Below, in pieces: positions 46,501 through 56,305 of a DNA stretch of 64,000 bases. The notes beneath the pieces are model-generated. The model saw only the letters and a program-made list of their open reading frames with translations, made no database searches and was not told where the DNA came from. This DNA is from Tritrichomonas musculus (lineage: Eukaryota > Parabasalia > Tritrichomonadida > Tritrichomonadidae). The DNA is taken from contig JAPFFF010000015.1 in NCBI GenBank assembly GCA_039105265.1, positions 2,356,001 through 2,420,000 on the forward strand, written 5' to 3'. A program made the position numbers and the translations under genes. Every line of letters begins with the position of its first letter. Position 1 is the stretch's first letter.

Positions 46501-48889
46501 TGGTAAGATATCGATTTTCTGCAGGAATAAAAAGTGCTATATAACGTTGTACAACAGCTGGAGACGAAATGCAGCTTGCAATTGTCGAAACAACATCTAA
46601 AATTCGAGGAATATTTGGATCATCAGATTCACGATTCTCGATCAAGAAGTCTAAGAGATTCAAATCAAAGTGACTTTGATGAAGAATTACGCAGTTTTTA
46701 ATATTGTAGTGGCTTAGTTTGTTAATAAAATCAACAATGTTAATCTCTGGTTTTGAGTAAAAAACATGGAACATTGTATTGATCATTTCGCCATTCTTGA
46801 TAATGAAGTTTGGTTTGTATGATGTTAATTTGTCAGCTGCAGAAAGACATAATAATGCATTAAAGTCATTTTCACCTAAATCTTTGAAATTTTTCAAAGG
46901 TATTTCAAGAGATGATATGCATGATATAGGAAGTTTGGATGTAGTTCTTGATATCATCGTGAAAAAGCTGATAATTTGAAGAAGTAGGAATCGTGACATA
47001 TCAGAGTCATCAAAGAATTGTAAGCTTCTTTGAAGAACGTAGCATAAGTCAATCATTAATTCAGGTTTCATTTTGGATGCTATTAAAGTTGAAAGGGTGT
47101 CTGAAATGAGATAGAATGCTGATTTTTGAGGTAAAACTCGACATACTTGATCAATAACTTGGCAGAGTTGACTCATGAAGATTTCATACTGGCCAGCATC
47201 TAAATCACAAGTAATATATACTTTAAGTTGTGATAAAACAAATGGTCGAATATTTTCTTCAAAAAGAAGTGAGAAGAAAAAAGACATAAATAAAATATCG
47301 TTAAGAAATGAATAAACAAAGGAAGTTGATATGAAAATCCTAAAAATTAGACGAAAAACTGAAAGTCGAGCAGATTCTATACATTTAACAGATATTTCTT
47401 TGGTAAATTCAGCTGATTGAAGTTGCAAACCTATTAATCGTATTGTTCTGATCATTGTTTGTTGATTCATAATTAAATTTGAAACTTTGTCTAGATTCAG
47501 ATTACATATTTCTACCAATTCTGTCAATAGCAACGGATATTTGACATTTTCGAGTAAAAGTTCATCTAAATGTGGTTCAGCAACTTTTAAAATTGAATTT
47601 AAGCCGTAAAATCGTATTGAAAAGAAAAATTGAGAATTTTGAAGATTTTCATCAAAAACTGATAGAGTTGGTTGAAATAAACTTTTTGGAATTTTGATTT
47701 GAACGATTGGAAGCTTATCTGTGATTTTAACCCAAATAAAAACCATTAATCCCAAATAATCATATTTAAATTTTGATGATGCTTTAGCATCTACTAATGT
47801 TGAAAATGAATCTAGGAATAAAACAGCTTCATCGCTGCCATTTCCTATAACTTTAACAACTAAGTCAATCAAATAAAAGAATTGACTATTAACCAGGCCT
47901 GATAATGAAGGTGTTGGAAGATATGGTGTTGAGCTTGCATCAAATCCAGTAACAAATGTTTCAATTTCAGGAAAACCAAAATGGCACTGAGGACTTGGAG
48001 GAGGATTAAATGATTCATATTCAATTTCTGGTGGAGGTGTTATAAAAGGGTTACCACTTGCTTCAATCACTTGTGGTATAATTGACGGGAGATCGAGAAA
48101 AAATGTATTAATTTGATCAACATCTAATAATGGTGCTAAGTATTGCATAATAACGAGAGCAAATTCATTTACTGTCTGTAAAAAAGGATGAATGACTTTA
48201 AAAAGGTAATTAATTGTGTTGGGCGAAAAAGACTTCGGATTTTTTGATAATAATAATGAAATTAATGAAGCAAGCTTTGATGAAAGTGATGTTGATGACA
48301 GCCCATTATCTTGGATTAACCGTTCTAAAAAACTAGGAAGGAAAAAATAGATTGATCCATTTATGTCAGAACGAGATAATAAAAAATTAGAAAATGAATC
48401 AAAAATATCTTTAAAAAGATCTTGTTTATAATTATCCATTATTATACTTATAATATCTGTAAGCGCAGAGCAGATATGATTTTGAAAATCGTTTTTCGAA
48501 AATAAAGCCAAAGAATTGAAAAGAATTGTAATTGATTCAATACATGAATTTTGTTCATATATTATAATAAATGCGATATATTGATATAAGGTAAATAGTG
48601 CCAAATGATTTACAATAATTTTATCATCAATTTTTAACTTGATTAAGTCAATGGCGCGTTTAAGTTTGTTTGGATCAAATTGCATCGCAAGTTTTTCTTT
48701 ATTGAATAATTCGTTTACTGATTGGCATTTATTTGTTAAACTATTGAGTTGTTTAATTTGTTTTTTCGAGAAATATTTTATAAAAAACTGTTGAAAATTT
48801 AAAATTGATGATGAGTGTTGAGTTAAATCTTTTTCAGAACTTACAGGAGGAATCGAAATGATGCCAACAACGGTCTTGATTCTCTCCAT
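40583..48889 (-). CDS. Giant BEACH-WD40 protein (LvsA/neurobeachin-like)
   Basis: A 2768-residue protein. A long helical N-terminal half (residues 1-830) is followed by a concanavalin A/LamG-like sandwich (about 840-920, FTFAFWLYYTTSDETTIF). More armadillo-like helices and a Ser/Asn-rich disordered region (about 1570-1720) come next. A PH-like domain lies at about 2040-2110 (ILIKRILLRRRFHHKTAIE) and a BEACH domain at about 2120-2365 (YPFLPWVLSDY, FGAAAYLYSSF, VPEFYFLPDF, and IHKWIDLIWGYKQRG). The C-terminal 370 residues carry WD40-type repeats. A Gln run (about residue 2460) precedes them. BEACH proteins control membrane traffic, lysosome size and vesicle fusion. The order ConA-PH-BEACH-WD40 is canonical. 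Confidence 0.93.
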   Translation of the reverse strand: MERIKTVVGIISIPPVSSEKDLTQHSSSILNFQQFFIKYFSKKQIKQLNSLTNKCQSVNELFNKEKLAMQFDPNKLKRAIDLIKLKIDDKIIVNHLALFTLYQYIAFIIIYEQNSCIESITILFNSLALFSKNDFQNHICSALTDIISIIMDNYKQDLFKDIFDSFSNFLLSRSDINGSIYFFLPSFLERLIQDNGLSSTSLSSKLASLISLLLSKNPKSFSPNTINYLFKVIHPFLQTVNEFALVIMQYLAPLLDVDQINTFFLDLPSIIPQVIEASGNPFITPPPEIEYESFNPPPSPQCHFGFPEIETFVTGFDASSTPYLPTPSLSGLVNSQFFYLIDLVVKVIGNGSDEAVLFLDSFSTLVDAKASSKFKYDYLGLMVFIWVKITDKLPIVQIKIPKSLFQPTLSVFDENLQNSQFFFSIRFYGLNSILKVAEPHLDELLLENVKYPLLLTELVEICNLNLDKVSNLIMNQQTMIRTIRLIGLQLQSAEFTKEISVKCIESARLSVFRLIFRIFISTSFVYSFLNDILFMSFFFSLLFEENIRPFVLSQLKVYITCDLDAGQYEIFMSQLCQVIDQVCRVLPQKSAFYLISDTLSTLIASKMKPELMIDLCYVLQRSLQFFDDSDMSRFLLLQIISFFTMISRTTSKLPISCISSLEIPLKNFKDLGENDFNALLCLSAADKLTSYKPNFIIKNGEMINTMFHVFYSKPEINIVDFINKLSHYNIKNCVILHQSHFDLNLLDFLIENRESDDPNIPRILDVVSTIASCISSPAVVQRYIALFIPAENRYLTKTHQYLLKPLLTAFQRAQMSPSLVLPLNKRYIIPTTVSKTQFEKEGFTFAFWLYYTTSDETTIFCLLNGDEKPYFTLGMKDNAITINGKQKPLTIPAKTWTFITFLYQSGTAIIYLDLEETWKSTNTHIKFAIGVPSVKIGEQSDTQVRLGNFGLFDSFDPNIIPEIYNLGPRTIQVKRKPIFYFTQENMRALTGYSNGTENRTFTDILIRFFKVEIFLPLFAQLDLKTKSGELLNFNVHDVVSILKAALVVGEMEQHDFLQANGFSIISHLLCSSSAKHVSFKLYNEFFDIYDILVLEELRKQLFSQIIMNFDLWIVATPEEHIQILLHWGKAVFKKCKTMFVELFPFSYLLDILRIYYWYDPIEKSKIRCDPTSRRPRNPDLNITNCRSKLYNIMYDLSFIQFRNEDLSALMEHVITLADSQQQLDLLLFMNSLALAPHHPLSRITIPIPILTRLSYLLQSGNDQIVTAIFNVIHNVYSTIPPGELTLVQHFDGLTKDIEVREMSIGLLEDLKTIMLYTTSLLFPICSYIGYRLNSLELFQQTQPSERYVVSPNWALWPVAEAMKINDNAKRRFIFSFLARCSVKQWQAISDMIEIVAQANGGDIDVDEYRAHLLKIFLNITIKIDSQAFGHDILATLFQMIKQHIFFRKRKEEKDNNYSSCSSALFKLFEDSPFSGDENSDIKQENNQKKTELRHLYHFDILNLTFDQINYTFGLRLDSEGKWLDEELARLTLHAIAKYRKVIDELDFGFVLAGFLLNTKSSEKAGPTRRRACRSNSTSKLDKLYNLSNSELNSDNSSNHSLLSEDPNASIDLTPRSDSSLIFNSQVSNNDQIAIENNKSSSNSQIDEEYHSINSNQPINTDQISENPTSSNDQIAGNATSKIDNSSSEVPPSVNSESAINEDLTDLGVQSRLHLRASLSILSDDSFPSSNSSSNTKYSIHNNTDFVNHWLGEMQLVKETCESHKTCSQFLVARANMEQKSIIIKTQLAEAYSGMQQVLETLPTRFFDNNIANSSLITHRTMKNFSQQAANNLFLAQQQEIRNAEFENDINLATEFIQFNDENNSKLWQRLWSNAVSDGSPWDISKITGKRDKPRWRRDICYCKFFCPFKLKPNRKYTNHYESSIARDAGNKQNYSRIIEEYKQHLIDEYKKNAPAELLEIPPSNLSDANSNTGTTTTASATTVTAASGAQIATSSSNINSSSSTSNASTLNVTKKKKKKIEYKCELVKMMGVSEGTFSVFDKAIHIDIESTKKTYILPTILIKRILLRRRFHHKTAIEIFMDSGESYFVNFPQYRSVEILNRMVLPERVFVQKDEPAIFFAQTGLTEKWRRCEISNFEYLMMLNIISGRSFNDSSQYPFLPWVLSDYTSEVLNLEDPKSFRDLSKPIGAIGEARFQQIQKRMKDMQHFGAAAYLYSSFAVCPLSLYLWLFRMEPFTTLHIDMQSGKFDHPSRLFSSIPDTYNIVTSNMNDYRELVPEFYFLPDFLRNDNELDLGKAKGVPIGDVVLPKWAKTCEECVYLFRKALESDIASSMIHKWIDLIWGYKQRGEKAVESDNLYSSEMYETAWTPQVLKDPRRRAEIEASMCHVGQFPPQLFTSPHPEKLLRMQRYSTQVTIVKLPYQNIQTACLSYKNHLNLALSTNTNEIACLTFASHSQQPQIQQQQQQQQQGQNEFQFQQLSLQSTNSDLFLDPNDTLNSTPENANESENGNVRIANDVKFKTMSKVLSIQAANCSNEFVCLLSNGRIIRIIDYEASIFHRELTRVSSISCSENFIGVVSDDTTLNLFGKNLPSYSIPFYGNSVLCCAISTTFKIAVCGTISGDIVVSSLYEGRKINVIKLGKEYRPTKLLITNSWGFIVTYATTEIGPGGEKSKQFIFVHNINGTFIRSVQLTGPITAWCAFSSNSDFDYLAISFDQGKLHLFEAFYLDIGDPFYRCYNPVVNLFYLKDSRMIVAVKDDGNVVFHPISLD

Positions 48890-49335
48890 TTAATTTTTCT
48901 AAGATTTAAATTCAATACCCCATTCAATTCGAAATTGTTTTTTTGAATATATAACAATATTGAATTTTATGTATTTTAAAAATGAAGCTGCACTTAGATA
49001 ACAACAATTTACAAGTTTATATTTGAGTGGTCAAAATGAATAAATGTTGCCAGCAGACGTCTGTCGTCAAAAAGATTAATATATAAAATTTAATTTGCGT
49101 TAAAATGGTTTGTCGTATATTTCCTTATTTTGAAAAACAATGAACTCATCTTCCCTGCAATTTACTTGATATATAAAAAAAGCTTATGCATTAATTGTTT
49201 GACACAAATATTCCTCATTTTAATAAAACCAAAATTTTGTTACAAAATAACAATAATATTCAATAAAGGCTTTACTAGAAGCGCAAATTAAAACATTCTT
49301 AATTAAAATTTATACTATTATTTTCTTTCTATATT
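48890..49335. other. Spacer upstream of the BEACH gene
   Basis: AT-rich spacer between the end of the 324-aa gene and the start of the BEACH gene. I see no gene or repeat beyond a short palindrome CAGACGTCTG near 49055. Confidence 0.6.
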
Positions 49336-50310
49336 TCATTCATTTGAATACTCGAAAATATCATTCTGCATATCTTTTTCGCTTAATTCTATTTCACTTT
49401 GGCTTATTTCGTATTCACTTGGATTTGATTGTCTTAAAGCTTTGATCACATAATCACCCCCAGTAATTATTGGCTTTCTTTTAAGGCGAGTTTTATCTGG
49501 AGAAATGTTTTTAGAATAATTTGAAGTATCAATCACTTCTTCTGAAGGTCTGGTTGGAGGGAGTTTCTGTCTATAAGTTTGCTGTCTTGTTGGTGAAATC
49601 GTTTCTAGTTGAACTCTAACTGGATTTACAGTATTAACAGCTTCATCTTTTGTTAATTGTTCAGATCTTCTTGTGTCTAAGGTAATATCATATTCTGATG
49701 TTTTTTTTACCCTTTTAACCTTTTTAACACGTCTTATTTGTGTTTCCTTTGTCTTTGTTTCTTCTTCTCTTTGGACTTGTGTTTGACGAACTGGAGATTG
49801 CCTTATTCGTTTTTCAGGAGTATTTTGAATTGCTCTGTTTCTTTGGTTTGGATAAAGTTGCTCTGATGCAGATACAGACTCTGATTCTGAAGTCATCGCT
49901 GTATATCGTTTTACTTTCTGGTTAAATGTGTCTATTGTTCTATCAACATTTAATATGTAGTCAAAGTTAGCTCCTGGCTCATTTGCAACACGTTTTGAAG
50001 TTTGCTGAAGGTTTTCACCCATTTCAACTCCAATTGTTTCGAGTGTTTTTTCTAAATTGTTTTCAGCTATATAAGAAAATATTATATCATATGCTTTTTT
50101 CCATGCTTTAGATGTGTGAAATCGTACTCTTGGTTGTATTTGATAGAGTAAAGGAGATTTATTTCCAACAACTGCTTTACTTAATTCAGAAATAAACATT
50201 GCTCTTTCATGATTCCCAACGCCTGCTTCACGTAAAGTTTCTCTGGACTCAGCAACCAATTCAGCATGAGAAATTCGTTGTCCACGATATTTTGGTGTAG
50301 ATTTCTTCAT
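49336..50310 (-). CDS. Hypothetical basic protein, 324 aa
   Basis: A soluble protein. Residues 1-130 are helical and more ordered (ELVAESRETLREAGVGNHER, FHTSKAWKKAYDIIFSYIAE). The rest is disordered, rich in Arg, Lys, Gln and Thr, with a basic cluster RRVKKVKRVKK near residue 195 that could act as a nuclear localisation signal or bind nucleic acid. No family is recognised. The clean frame and ordered front support a real gene. Confidence 0.6.
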   Translation of the reverse strand: MKKSTPKYRGQRISHAELVAESRETLREAGVGNHERAMFISELSKAVVGNKSPLLYQIQPRVRFHTSKAWKKAYDIIFSYIAENNLEKTLETIGVEMGENLQQTSKRVANEPGANFDYILNVDRTIDTFNQKVKRYTAMTSESESVSASEQLYPNQRNRAIQNTPEKRIRQSPVRQTQVQREEETKTKETQIRRVKKVKRVKKTSEYDITLDTRRSEQLTKDEAVNTVNPVRVQLETISPTRQQTYRQKLPPTRPSEEVIDTSNYSKNISPDKTRLKRKPIITGGDYVIKALRQSNPSEYEISQSEIELSEKDMQNDIFEYSNE

Positions 50311-50625
50311 ATTTTATGGAAAACTTATGCTAAACGTCTTGATTCAATATTATTTGAGATATTAAAATTCACTTAAACAATTTTATTATTTATTAAAAGC
50401 TTGCTATATTTTAGAGAAAAATTTAAATCTGTATAATAAAAATATACTATTTGCTTCTTTTAATTAATGAATCATCTTTATTTATTGATATAAATCTAAA
50501 TTTATCTAATCATTTATTTGTTAATGTATCAAATTTTGAATGAGAGTAAAATGAAGTTTTATTCTGTTTTTTCTTAACAGATTGAAGAAGTAAAGCATCA
50601 AAAGTGTTGATATTATATACTCATA

Positions 50626-50674
<49 letters not shown>

Positions 50675-50968
50675 ATTATTATGTATTTTGGTTGAATGAA
50701 CATAACAATTTCTCGACATCAAAACTGCTAGACATTGTGGAATGAAATGCTATATATATATATATATATATATAAATGAGATTTAAATGTACTATAGCAA
50801 AAGTGTGTGAAAAAGAAACAAAGTTTATAAAATTTATATATTAATATAATAGTAAAAAAAGAAAATAGATAGATTGTAAATAAGTTACCTTTGTGAAATG
50901 AAACAGATGCTTCCGCTGCAATTATAAGAAAAAAAAATATAATTGATTGAAAATTTGAAAAAATATAA
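50311..50968. other. Spacer with homopolymer and TA microsatellite
   Basis: AT-rich spacer containing a run of 44 A (50630-50673) and a (TA)12 tract (50751-50774). No gene is visible; the small frames across it are low complexity. Confidence 0.7.
50630..50673. repeat. Poly(A) run, 44 bp
   Basis: An uninterrupted run of 44 A on the plus strand. It lies between the 324-aa gene and the RPA12 gene and is followed 77 bp later by a (TA)12 tract. Confidence 0.95.
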
Positions 50969-51310
50969 TTAAGCATTTTGTTGATATCGATAGCCGCACT
51001 TTGGGCATTCGTAGAAAATTGTTTGACCTTCATCTGCACTTCTTAATTGAGCAGTTGTGAAATATAAACCTTCATCATAACCACATTTAGGGCATTTTTC
51101 GTTGATTTTAGTGCGTATGCTTTCTTCTTCATTGGCTTTTGTTTTTTTTTCTACTGTCGCATTAATATAAACTGTCGATTCAAAATGATCAAGTAGAGAA
51201 GCATCATATTCACTCATACAAAGGGGGCATCTGATATCCCCTCTTGTCGTAATATTTATTAGCATTCCGCATTTATCGCAAAATAAGCGAAGATTCTCAT
51301 CAAGAGACAT
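50969..51310 (-). CDS. RNA polymerase I subunit A12 (RPA12)-like zinc-ribbon protein
   Basis: A 113-residue protein from the ATG at 51310; the frame extends upstream only to a TTG. Two zinc ribbons are visible. The N-terminal one has CDKC and CPLC. The C-terminal one has CPKC, RSADEGQTIFYEC and CGYRYQ. The Asp-Glu pair in RSADEGQT is the catalytic hairpin that stimulates transcript cleavage, as in TFIIS, and RSADEGQT is characteristic of A12.2. Length (about 115 aa) is that of RPA12. The gene is divergent from the ING-type gene, 198 bp apart. Confidence 0.9.
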   Translation of the reverse strand: MSLDENLRLFCDKCGMLINITTRGDIRCPLCMSEYDASLLDHFESTVYINATVEKKTKANEEESIRTKINEKCPKCGYDEGLYFTTAQLRSADEGQTIFYECPKCGYRYQQNA

Positions 51311-51508
51311 ATCTATGACCAATGTATTAGTACCTCAAAAAAAATTGATAAAAAATACAAATGGCATGAATAATTTTTATGAGAAAATTTTTCATATATT
51401 TCAAGCATCTCTCTCAAAAAAATTCAATATAATTTTTCATGATGATAACTTTTTCTAATACACAAAAGTTTTAAATTTTTATTTTTTTTAGATCACAATT
51501 CATTATAA

Positions 51509-52111
51509 ATGCTCCTAAAAAGATTAGAAAGACTTCATGATGTTATAGAGCGTAGAATGAGCGTCATTTATAGAATGGATGCTAGGGTTGATGCTGCAAA
51601 AAAAAATATTAAAAATGCAGCAAGTAATCCTTCTCTTGTTGTTCAATGTGCCGCAGAAGCTCCAACTGGTTCTATTTCAAAATCAGAACTTGATCGTGAT
51701 GCGCAAGTTATTCTTGATTACGGAGCTCAAAGAGTTGAAGCTGCTAGATCTCTTCTTGAACTTTTGAATGATGCTGAAGTTTGTATCATGAATGAAATCA
51801 GAGAAACCGAAACATCTCTTGCTGAATCAAAGAAACTTTCTACATCACCATTAACAAGAGATGTACCCTACACATCAAGTACAGCTAACCAAGAAGAGCA
51901 TTTCTGTGTATGTAGAGGTCTTACTGTTGGCCAAATGGTTAGTTGTGATAACCCTCTTTGTCCATTTCAATGGTTCCATATAGAGTGTGTTGGATTGAAA
52001 TCTGTTCCAGAAGAAACTTGGTTTTGCCCATATTGTACAGCAGTGATGAGAGTTCATTCGGCATTAGCGAATAAGAAAAGTACAGAAGAAAATCTTGAAG
52101 AACAATCATGA
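51509..52111 (+). CDS. ING-family PHD-finger protein
   Basis: A 200-residue protein. A helical coiled N-terminus (about 1-95), as in the ING histone-binding/dimerisation region, is followed by a polar linker and a PHD finger at about 128-178. The zinc ligands read as FCVCRG, CDNPLCPFQWFHIEC and WFCPYC, the ING-type finger that reads methylated H3K4. ING proteins are parts of histone acetyltransferase and deacetylase complexes. The core CDNPLCPFQWFH is nearly the classic ING sequence. TCATTATAA just before the ATG could hold an initiator. Confidence 0.9.
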   Translation: MLLKRLERLHDVIERRMSVIYRMDARVDAAKKNIKNAASNPSLVVQCAAEAPTGSISKSELDRDAQVILDYGAQRVEAARSLLELLNDAEVCIMNEIRETETSLAESKKLSTSPLTRDVPYTSSTANQEEHFCVCRGLTVGQMVSCDNPLCPFQWFHIECVGLKSVPEETWFCPYCTAVMRVHSALANKKSTEENLEEQS

Positions 52112-52531
52112 GCTTGCCTTCTTCATTGTATGTTTTTTTATGTTAATAAAATCTTCGTATTTTTAAGAAATGTTTTCACTGTTCAATTTTTTTTAATCAT
52201 ATAAGCTGATAGATATCCATATGGATATGTATAAAATCAATTTTATCATTTAATCGAAAATTGTTCATTTATCATTGCTCAATTGTATAATAATCATAAT
52301 AGATTGAACATCATATTAATTTATTTGAATGTCAATATGAAGAATCTATCTTAGATTCTACATAGCTTAATAAAACCAAGAAGATTACAGATATCTATTA
52401 ATCAATAACTAAGTAAATACCATAATCATAAAGAATAAAAAAGATAAGAGAAAAGAAAGAAGACAATAAAACAAAAACAAAAAAAAAAAAATATTAATTA
52501 CTTGAAAATTTTATTTACATCCAATTTTGGC
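52112..52531. other. Spacer between convergent genes
   Basis: AT-rich spacer between the ING and H4 genes. It contains the perfect palindrome ATATCCATATGGATAT (52213-52228). No gene is visible. Confidence 0.6.
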
Positions 52532-53080
<549 letters not shown>

Positions 53081-53530
53081 AAATAAAAGTTTAAAAATGA
53101 AGGAAGAACATTATAAAAAAATACCAAGTTTATTAACAAACATTCAAACAATGAATATGAGTTCGTTCAAAATTGAAATGTTTTCAAGTAATTTCAAGAT
53201 TTCTTTGATAGAAAATGGGATTATTATTAATAATTGATTCTAATGGGGGTTTTAAGAAGTATTATGATTATTCCAAAGAAATTATAAAATTGTAATCATT
53301 GAAAAAATCTAATTCTACATTATAACTTTCTTCTTCGAAATTATGTGCAACATAAACTTTTCTACGAAATTATATTAGTCAAAATTGGTCCTTTCCAATT
53401 CCTTTGCCTTCAAAATTTTTTATGTGTACTAATTTCTATGAGAAATGATCGTGAATTGAGGGATTTTCTTTCATTTTTTGAAATGAATATTCGCCATACC
53501 TCTGAAAATAAAATCTTATAAACTAATAAA
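53081..53530. other. Spacer upstream of the importin gene
   Basis: AT-rich spacer. A 46-codon frame starting with ATG at 53097 follows the plus-strand histone-type boxes but resembles no histone. Nothing else is visible. Confidence 0.5.
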
Positions 53531-56125
53531 ATGAATAATGATTTTCAAGCTAATTTAATCCGAGCCTTAGAAGAAATGAATGTAAATCAATCAGCACTCA
53601 GTTTTATTGAAGATGCTAAACAAAGTAATCCTTTACAGCTTTTTTTAATTCTTTCGCAGTTAATTTTAAATGAATCAATGTCAACAAATATTGTTTCAAG
53701 CTGTATTGTTTTAATGTCATCAATTCTTCGTCCTACTATTGCTCACCCATTAAATCAATTAACAAACGAATTTCAAGCGTTTGATCCAGCCTCTTACGAT
53801 TCTATAAAACAATCTCTTTTTCGGTGTTTAACATTTCCTACTCAGTGCATTCGTCTTAGCGCTGCTCGATGTATTGGATTTTTAGCTAAAATCGAAATTC
53901 CTCGACGAAAATGGCAAAATGTTTTTGATCAGCTGGAACTGCTCGTTAATGATACTCAAAATTTTGGAGAATGGGCTCCAATTGGAGCAGTCTCTTCAAT
54001 GGGAGAAATAATTTCAGAAGTGAAATTTAGGCCGAGGTGGCCAATTTTTAAATCAGCACAAAGCATCATTACAAATTCATTTTTTAGCATTATGTCAAAA
54101 GATATTGATCCTGAATTAAAAATTGAAGCTATTAAATGCCTTCAAAAAGCGATACCAGTATTTATACAGGTTGATCAAAGTGAATCACAGCTTTATCAAA
54201 AAATACTGGAAATTATTATATCTCACATACAAATTGACAATTATCAATTCCATCAACAATTATATACTCTTTTAACTATTTTTTTGATTCGCATACGAAA
54301 AATTTTAACAATGGAAATAGTTAGTCATATTTTTACTTCAATTCTTCCAGATATTGCCTCAAATAACGAAACGAAACAACTTCATGTAATACTTCTTTGC
54401 AAAGAAATTGCGAAAGATGAACAAAAAATCATTCAAAAAGGTCTTGAGGAACCTCAATTTTTCATTACAGAAGCTCTTGAACTAAGCTTTAATCGAGTTT
54501 TCCTCAAAATCATTGCCAATGGAGATTTTTCTGATATAAATGAAGCAGATTCAGTATGGGCGACTCCATATGCAGCTCGTGACACTCTAATTACTTTTGG
54601 TAATGTTTTTCCAGATACATTATTTCAAAATTGTGTCACTTTTTGTGATGAATACAAAAACAGTGAAGTTCCAAATATTCGTCTATCGGCGCTTTGCGCC
54701 ATTCAAGTGATCACAACCATCCAAACCGAGCAAGCTGTTGCCTACATAGCTTCTAATATTGAATCAATATTAGTTTTATGCGCCAGCGAGGAGCCACTAG
54801 TAAGAAGTGCTGCCTATGCTGTTCTTCAATGGACAATTACGAATAAGCCAACCGTTTTATGTACTGAGCAGCACTTTACAACCGTTTTACAAGCGGTTAG
54901 ATTTGGCCTTAACTCAGATATGAGAACTGCCAAAAATGCATTAAGCGTTTTTACTTCTCTTTGTGAGCGTTTTGATCCAAAAGGTAATGATCCTTTTTTG
55001 GTGGCCAATTATGATCTCATTATGGAGATTTTAACTGGAGCTCAGCAAAGACCTGATGCCTTTATTGGGTTATTTATTGAAGACGTTTCGGATGCCATTT
55101 TTATTTTTATTCAATATTTGCCACAACAAGCTAAGGTTGTCATAAACCATTTAATTGTGTATCTTAAAACAGTCATTGATCATTTTATTCGATGCACGGG
55201 TGAAAATTATGAAGAAAGACAAAAGTTGTCAGATTTGTATATTATTGTTGGTATCATCCAAGTTCTTAAAGATCAAATTACTCCCTTTGGAGATTTCCTT
55301 TTGTCAACTTTGATTCAATCTTTAACAAATAATAATGAAAATGACAAGAATAGTATTAATTTTAATATTGCTGATAGTATCATAATGGTAATATCACAGA
55401 TAGTCCATTACATAGGATCTGCAGCAATGCCTTTCTTTAATCAGATAGTAAGAATCGCTGAAAATGCACAAACAAGTGATTCGCCTCAAATGATTATAAA
55501 ATCTGCAGATTTGATAGGATGCATTATTTCTGAAATGGGAAAAGATTTAGTTTCATTGGTTGATGCTGCTGCCATAGTTCAGAGATTATTTAATCTTGTA
55601 TACACAAATGCTGAAAAAATTACAACTTTGCCTTCATCAGTATCTTATTTGCTCTTTGCTTTAGCTAATATTATCAAAGGAGTAGCTGCGAGTAGTCCTG
55701 AAAACGCTCAGCAGTTTGTCTCTCCTTTGATGAATATCTCTGTTAAATACGTTAAAAATCTAGAATTTTACGTAAATTCAGATTTTGATGCTGCTAATTT
55801 AATTGCTGAAGCTTTGATGAACGCTTTCATTGTTATAATTGAAACTTTTCCAACTGAAACTCAGTTTATTTCAGTCAATTTGAAGCCAGTGTTCATCCAG
55901 GTGCCAATTGTGGTGTGGACTTATAAAATGTTAACTAGAAGAACGGTTGAGAACTTTCTCATCTTGATGCACAGATTAATTAGAAATGTTGGAAGGAAAA
56001 ATAATATCGAATTGAATAATCAGAATCTTAGAGATTTTTTGGTCTATGCGAATAGTACTGATTCTCCATATGACGATTTAAAGCCATTGGCAACAACTGT
56101 GTGGAAATTTTACAGTGACATATAA
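53531..56125 (+). CDS. Importin beta-1 (karyopherin beta)-like protein
   Basis: An 864-residue HEAT-repeat protein. Length is close to yeast Kap95 (861). The order of helical pairs (LRPTIAHPLNQL, then SLFRCLTFPTQCIRLSAARC and WAPIGAVSSMGEI) matches the start of importin-beta repeats 2-4. It ends in NLRDFLVYANSTDSPYDDLK followed by LATTVWKF, as in the last repeats of importin beta. It would carry cargo with importin-alpha through the pore, released by Ran-GTP. It ends 180 bp before the UGGT gene on the same strand. Confidence 0.78.
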   Translation: MNNDFQANLIRALEEMNVNQSALSFIEDAKQSNPLQLFLILSQLILNESMSTNIVSSCIVLMSSILRPTIAHPLNQLTNEFQAFDPASYDSIKQSLFRCLTFPTQCIRLSAARCIGFLAKIEIPRRKWQNVFDQLELLVNDTQNFGEWAPIGAVSSMGEIISEVKFRPRWPIFKSAQSIITNSFFSIMSKDIDPELKIEAIKCLQKAIPVFIQVDQSESQLYQKILEIIISHIQIDNYQFHQQLYTLLTIFLIRIRKILTMEIVSHIFTSILPDIASNNETKQLHVILLCKEIAKDEQKIIQKGLEEPQFFITEALELSFNRVFLKIIANGDFSDINEADSVWATPYAARDTLITFGNVFPDTLFQNCVTFCDEYKNSEVPNIRLSALCAIQVITTIQTEQAVAYIASNIESILVLCASEEPLVRSAAYAVLQWTITNKPTVLCTEQHFTTVLQAVRFGLNSDMRTAKNALSVFTSLCERFDPKGNDPFLVANYDLIMEILTGAQQRPDAFIGLFIEDVSDAIFIFIQYLPQQAKVVINHLIVYLKTVIDHFIRCTGENYEERQKLSDLYIIVGIIQVLKDQITPFGDFLLSTLIQSLTNNNENDKNSINFNIADSIIMVISQIVHYIGSAAMPFFNQIVRIAENAQTSDSPQMIIKSADLIGCIISEMGKDLVSLVDAAAIVQRLFNLVYTNAEKITTLPSSVSYLLFALANIIKGVAASSPENAQQFVSPLMNISVKYVKNLEFYVNSDFDAANLIAEALMNAFIVIIETFPTETQFISVNLKPVFIQVPIVVWTYKMLTRRTVENFLILMHRLIRNVGRKNNIELNNQNLRDFLVYANSTDSPYDDLKPLATTVWKFYSDI

Positions 56126-56305
56126 AATTGTTTTTATAGTATCTTTTAACAAAAATATAATTATTATTATTAAAAAATATTGGTCATTATTTGATTTTAT
56201 ACTATATCCTGTTTTATAATCTATTTTTTAAACTGACTTAAGTTATGTAGATTTGAGGATAAATATGTTTTTAATTATGATTCATTCAAAAAGTTATCAT
56301 TTTGA

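Noticed and set aside
50521-50703. 60-codon frame over the 44-A run
   Set aside because: Consists largely of Phe from the homopolymer; not a gene.
52213-52228. 16-bp palindrome as a regulator site
   Set aside because: It lies between convergent gene ends; a single AT-rich palindrome is not enough evidence.
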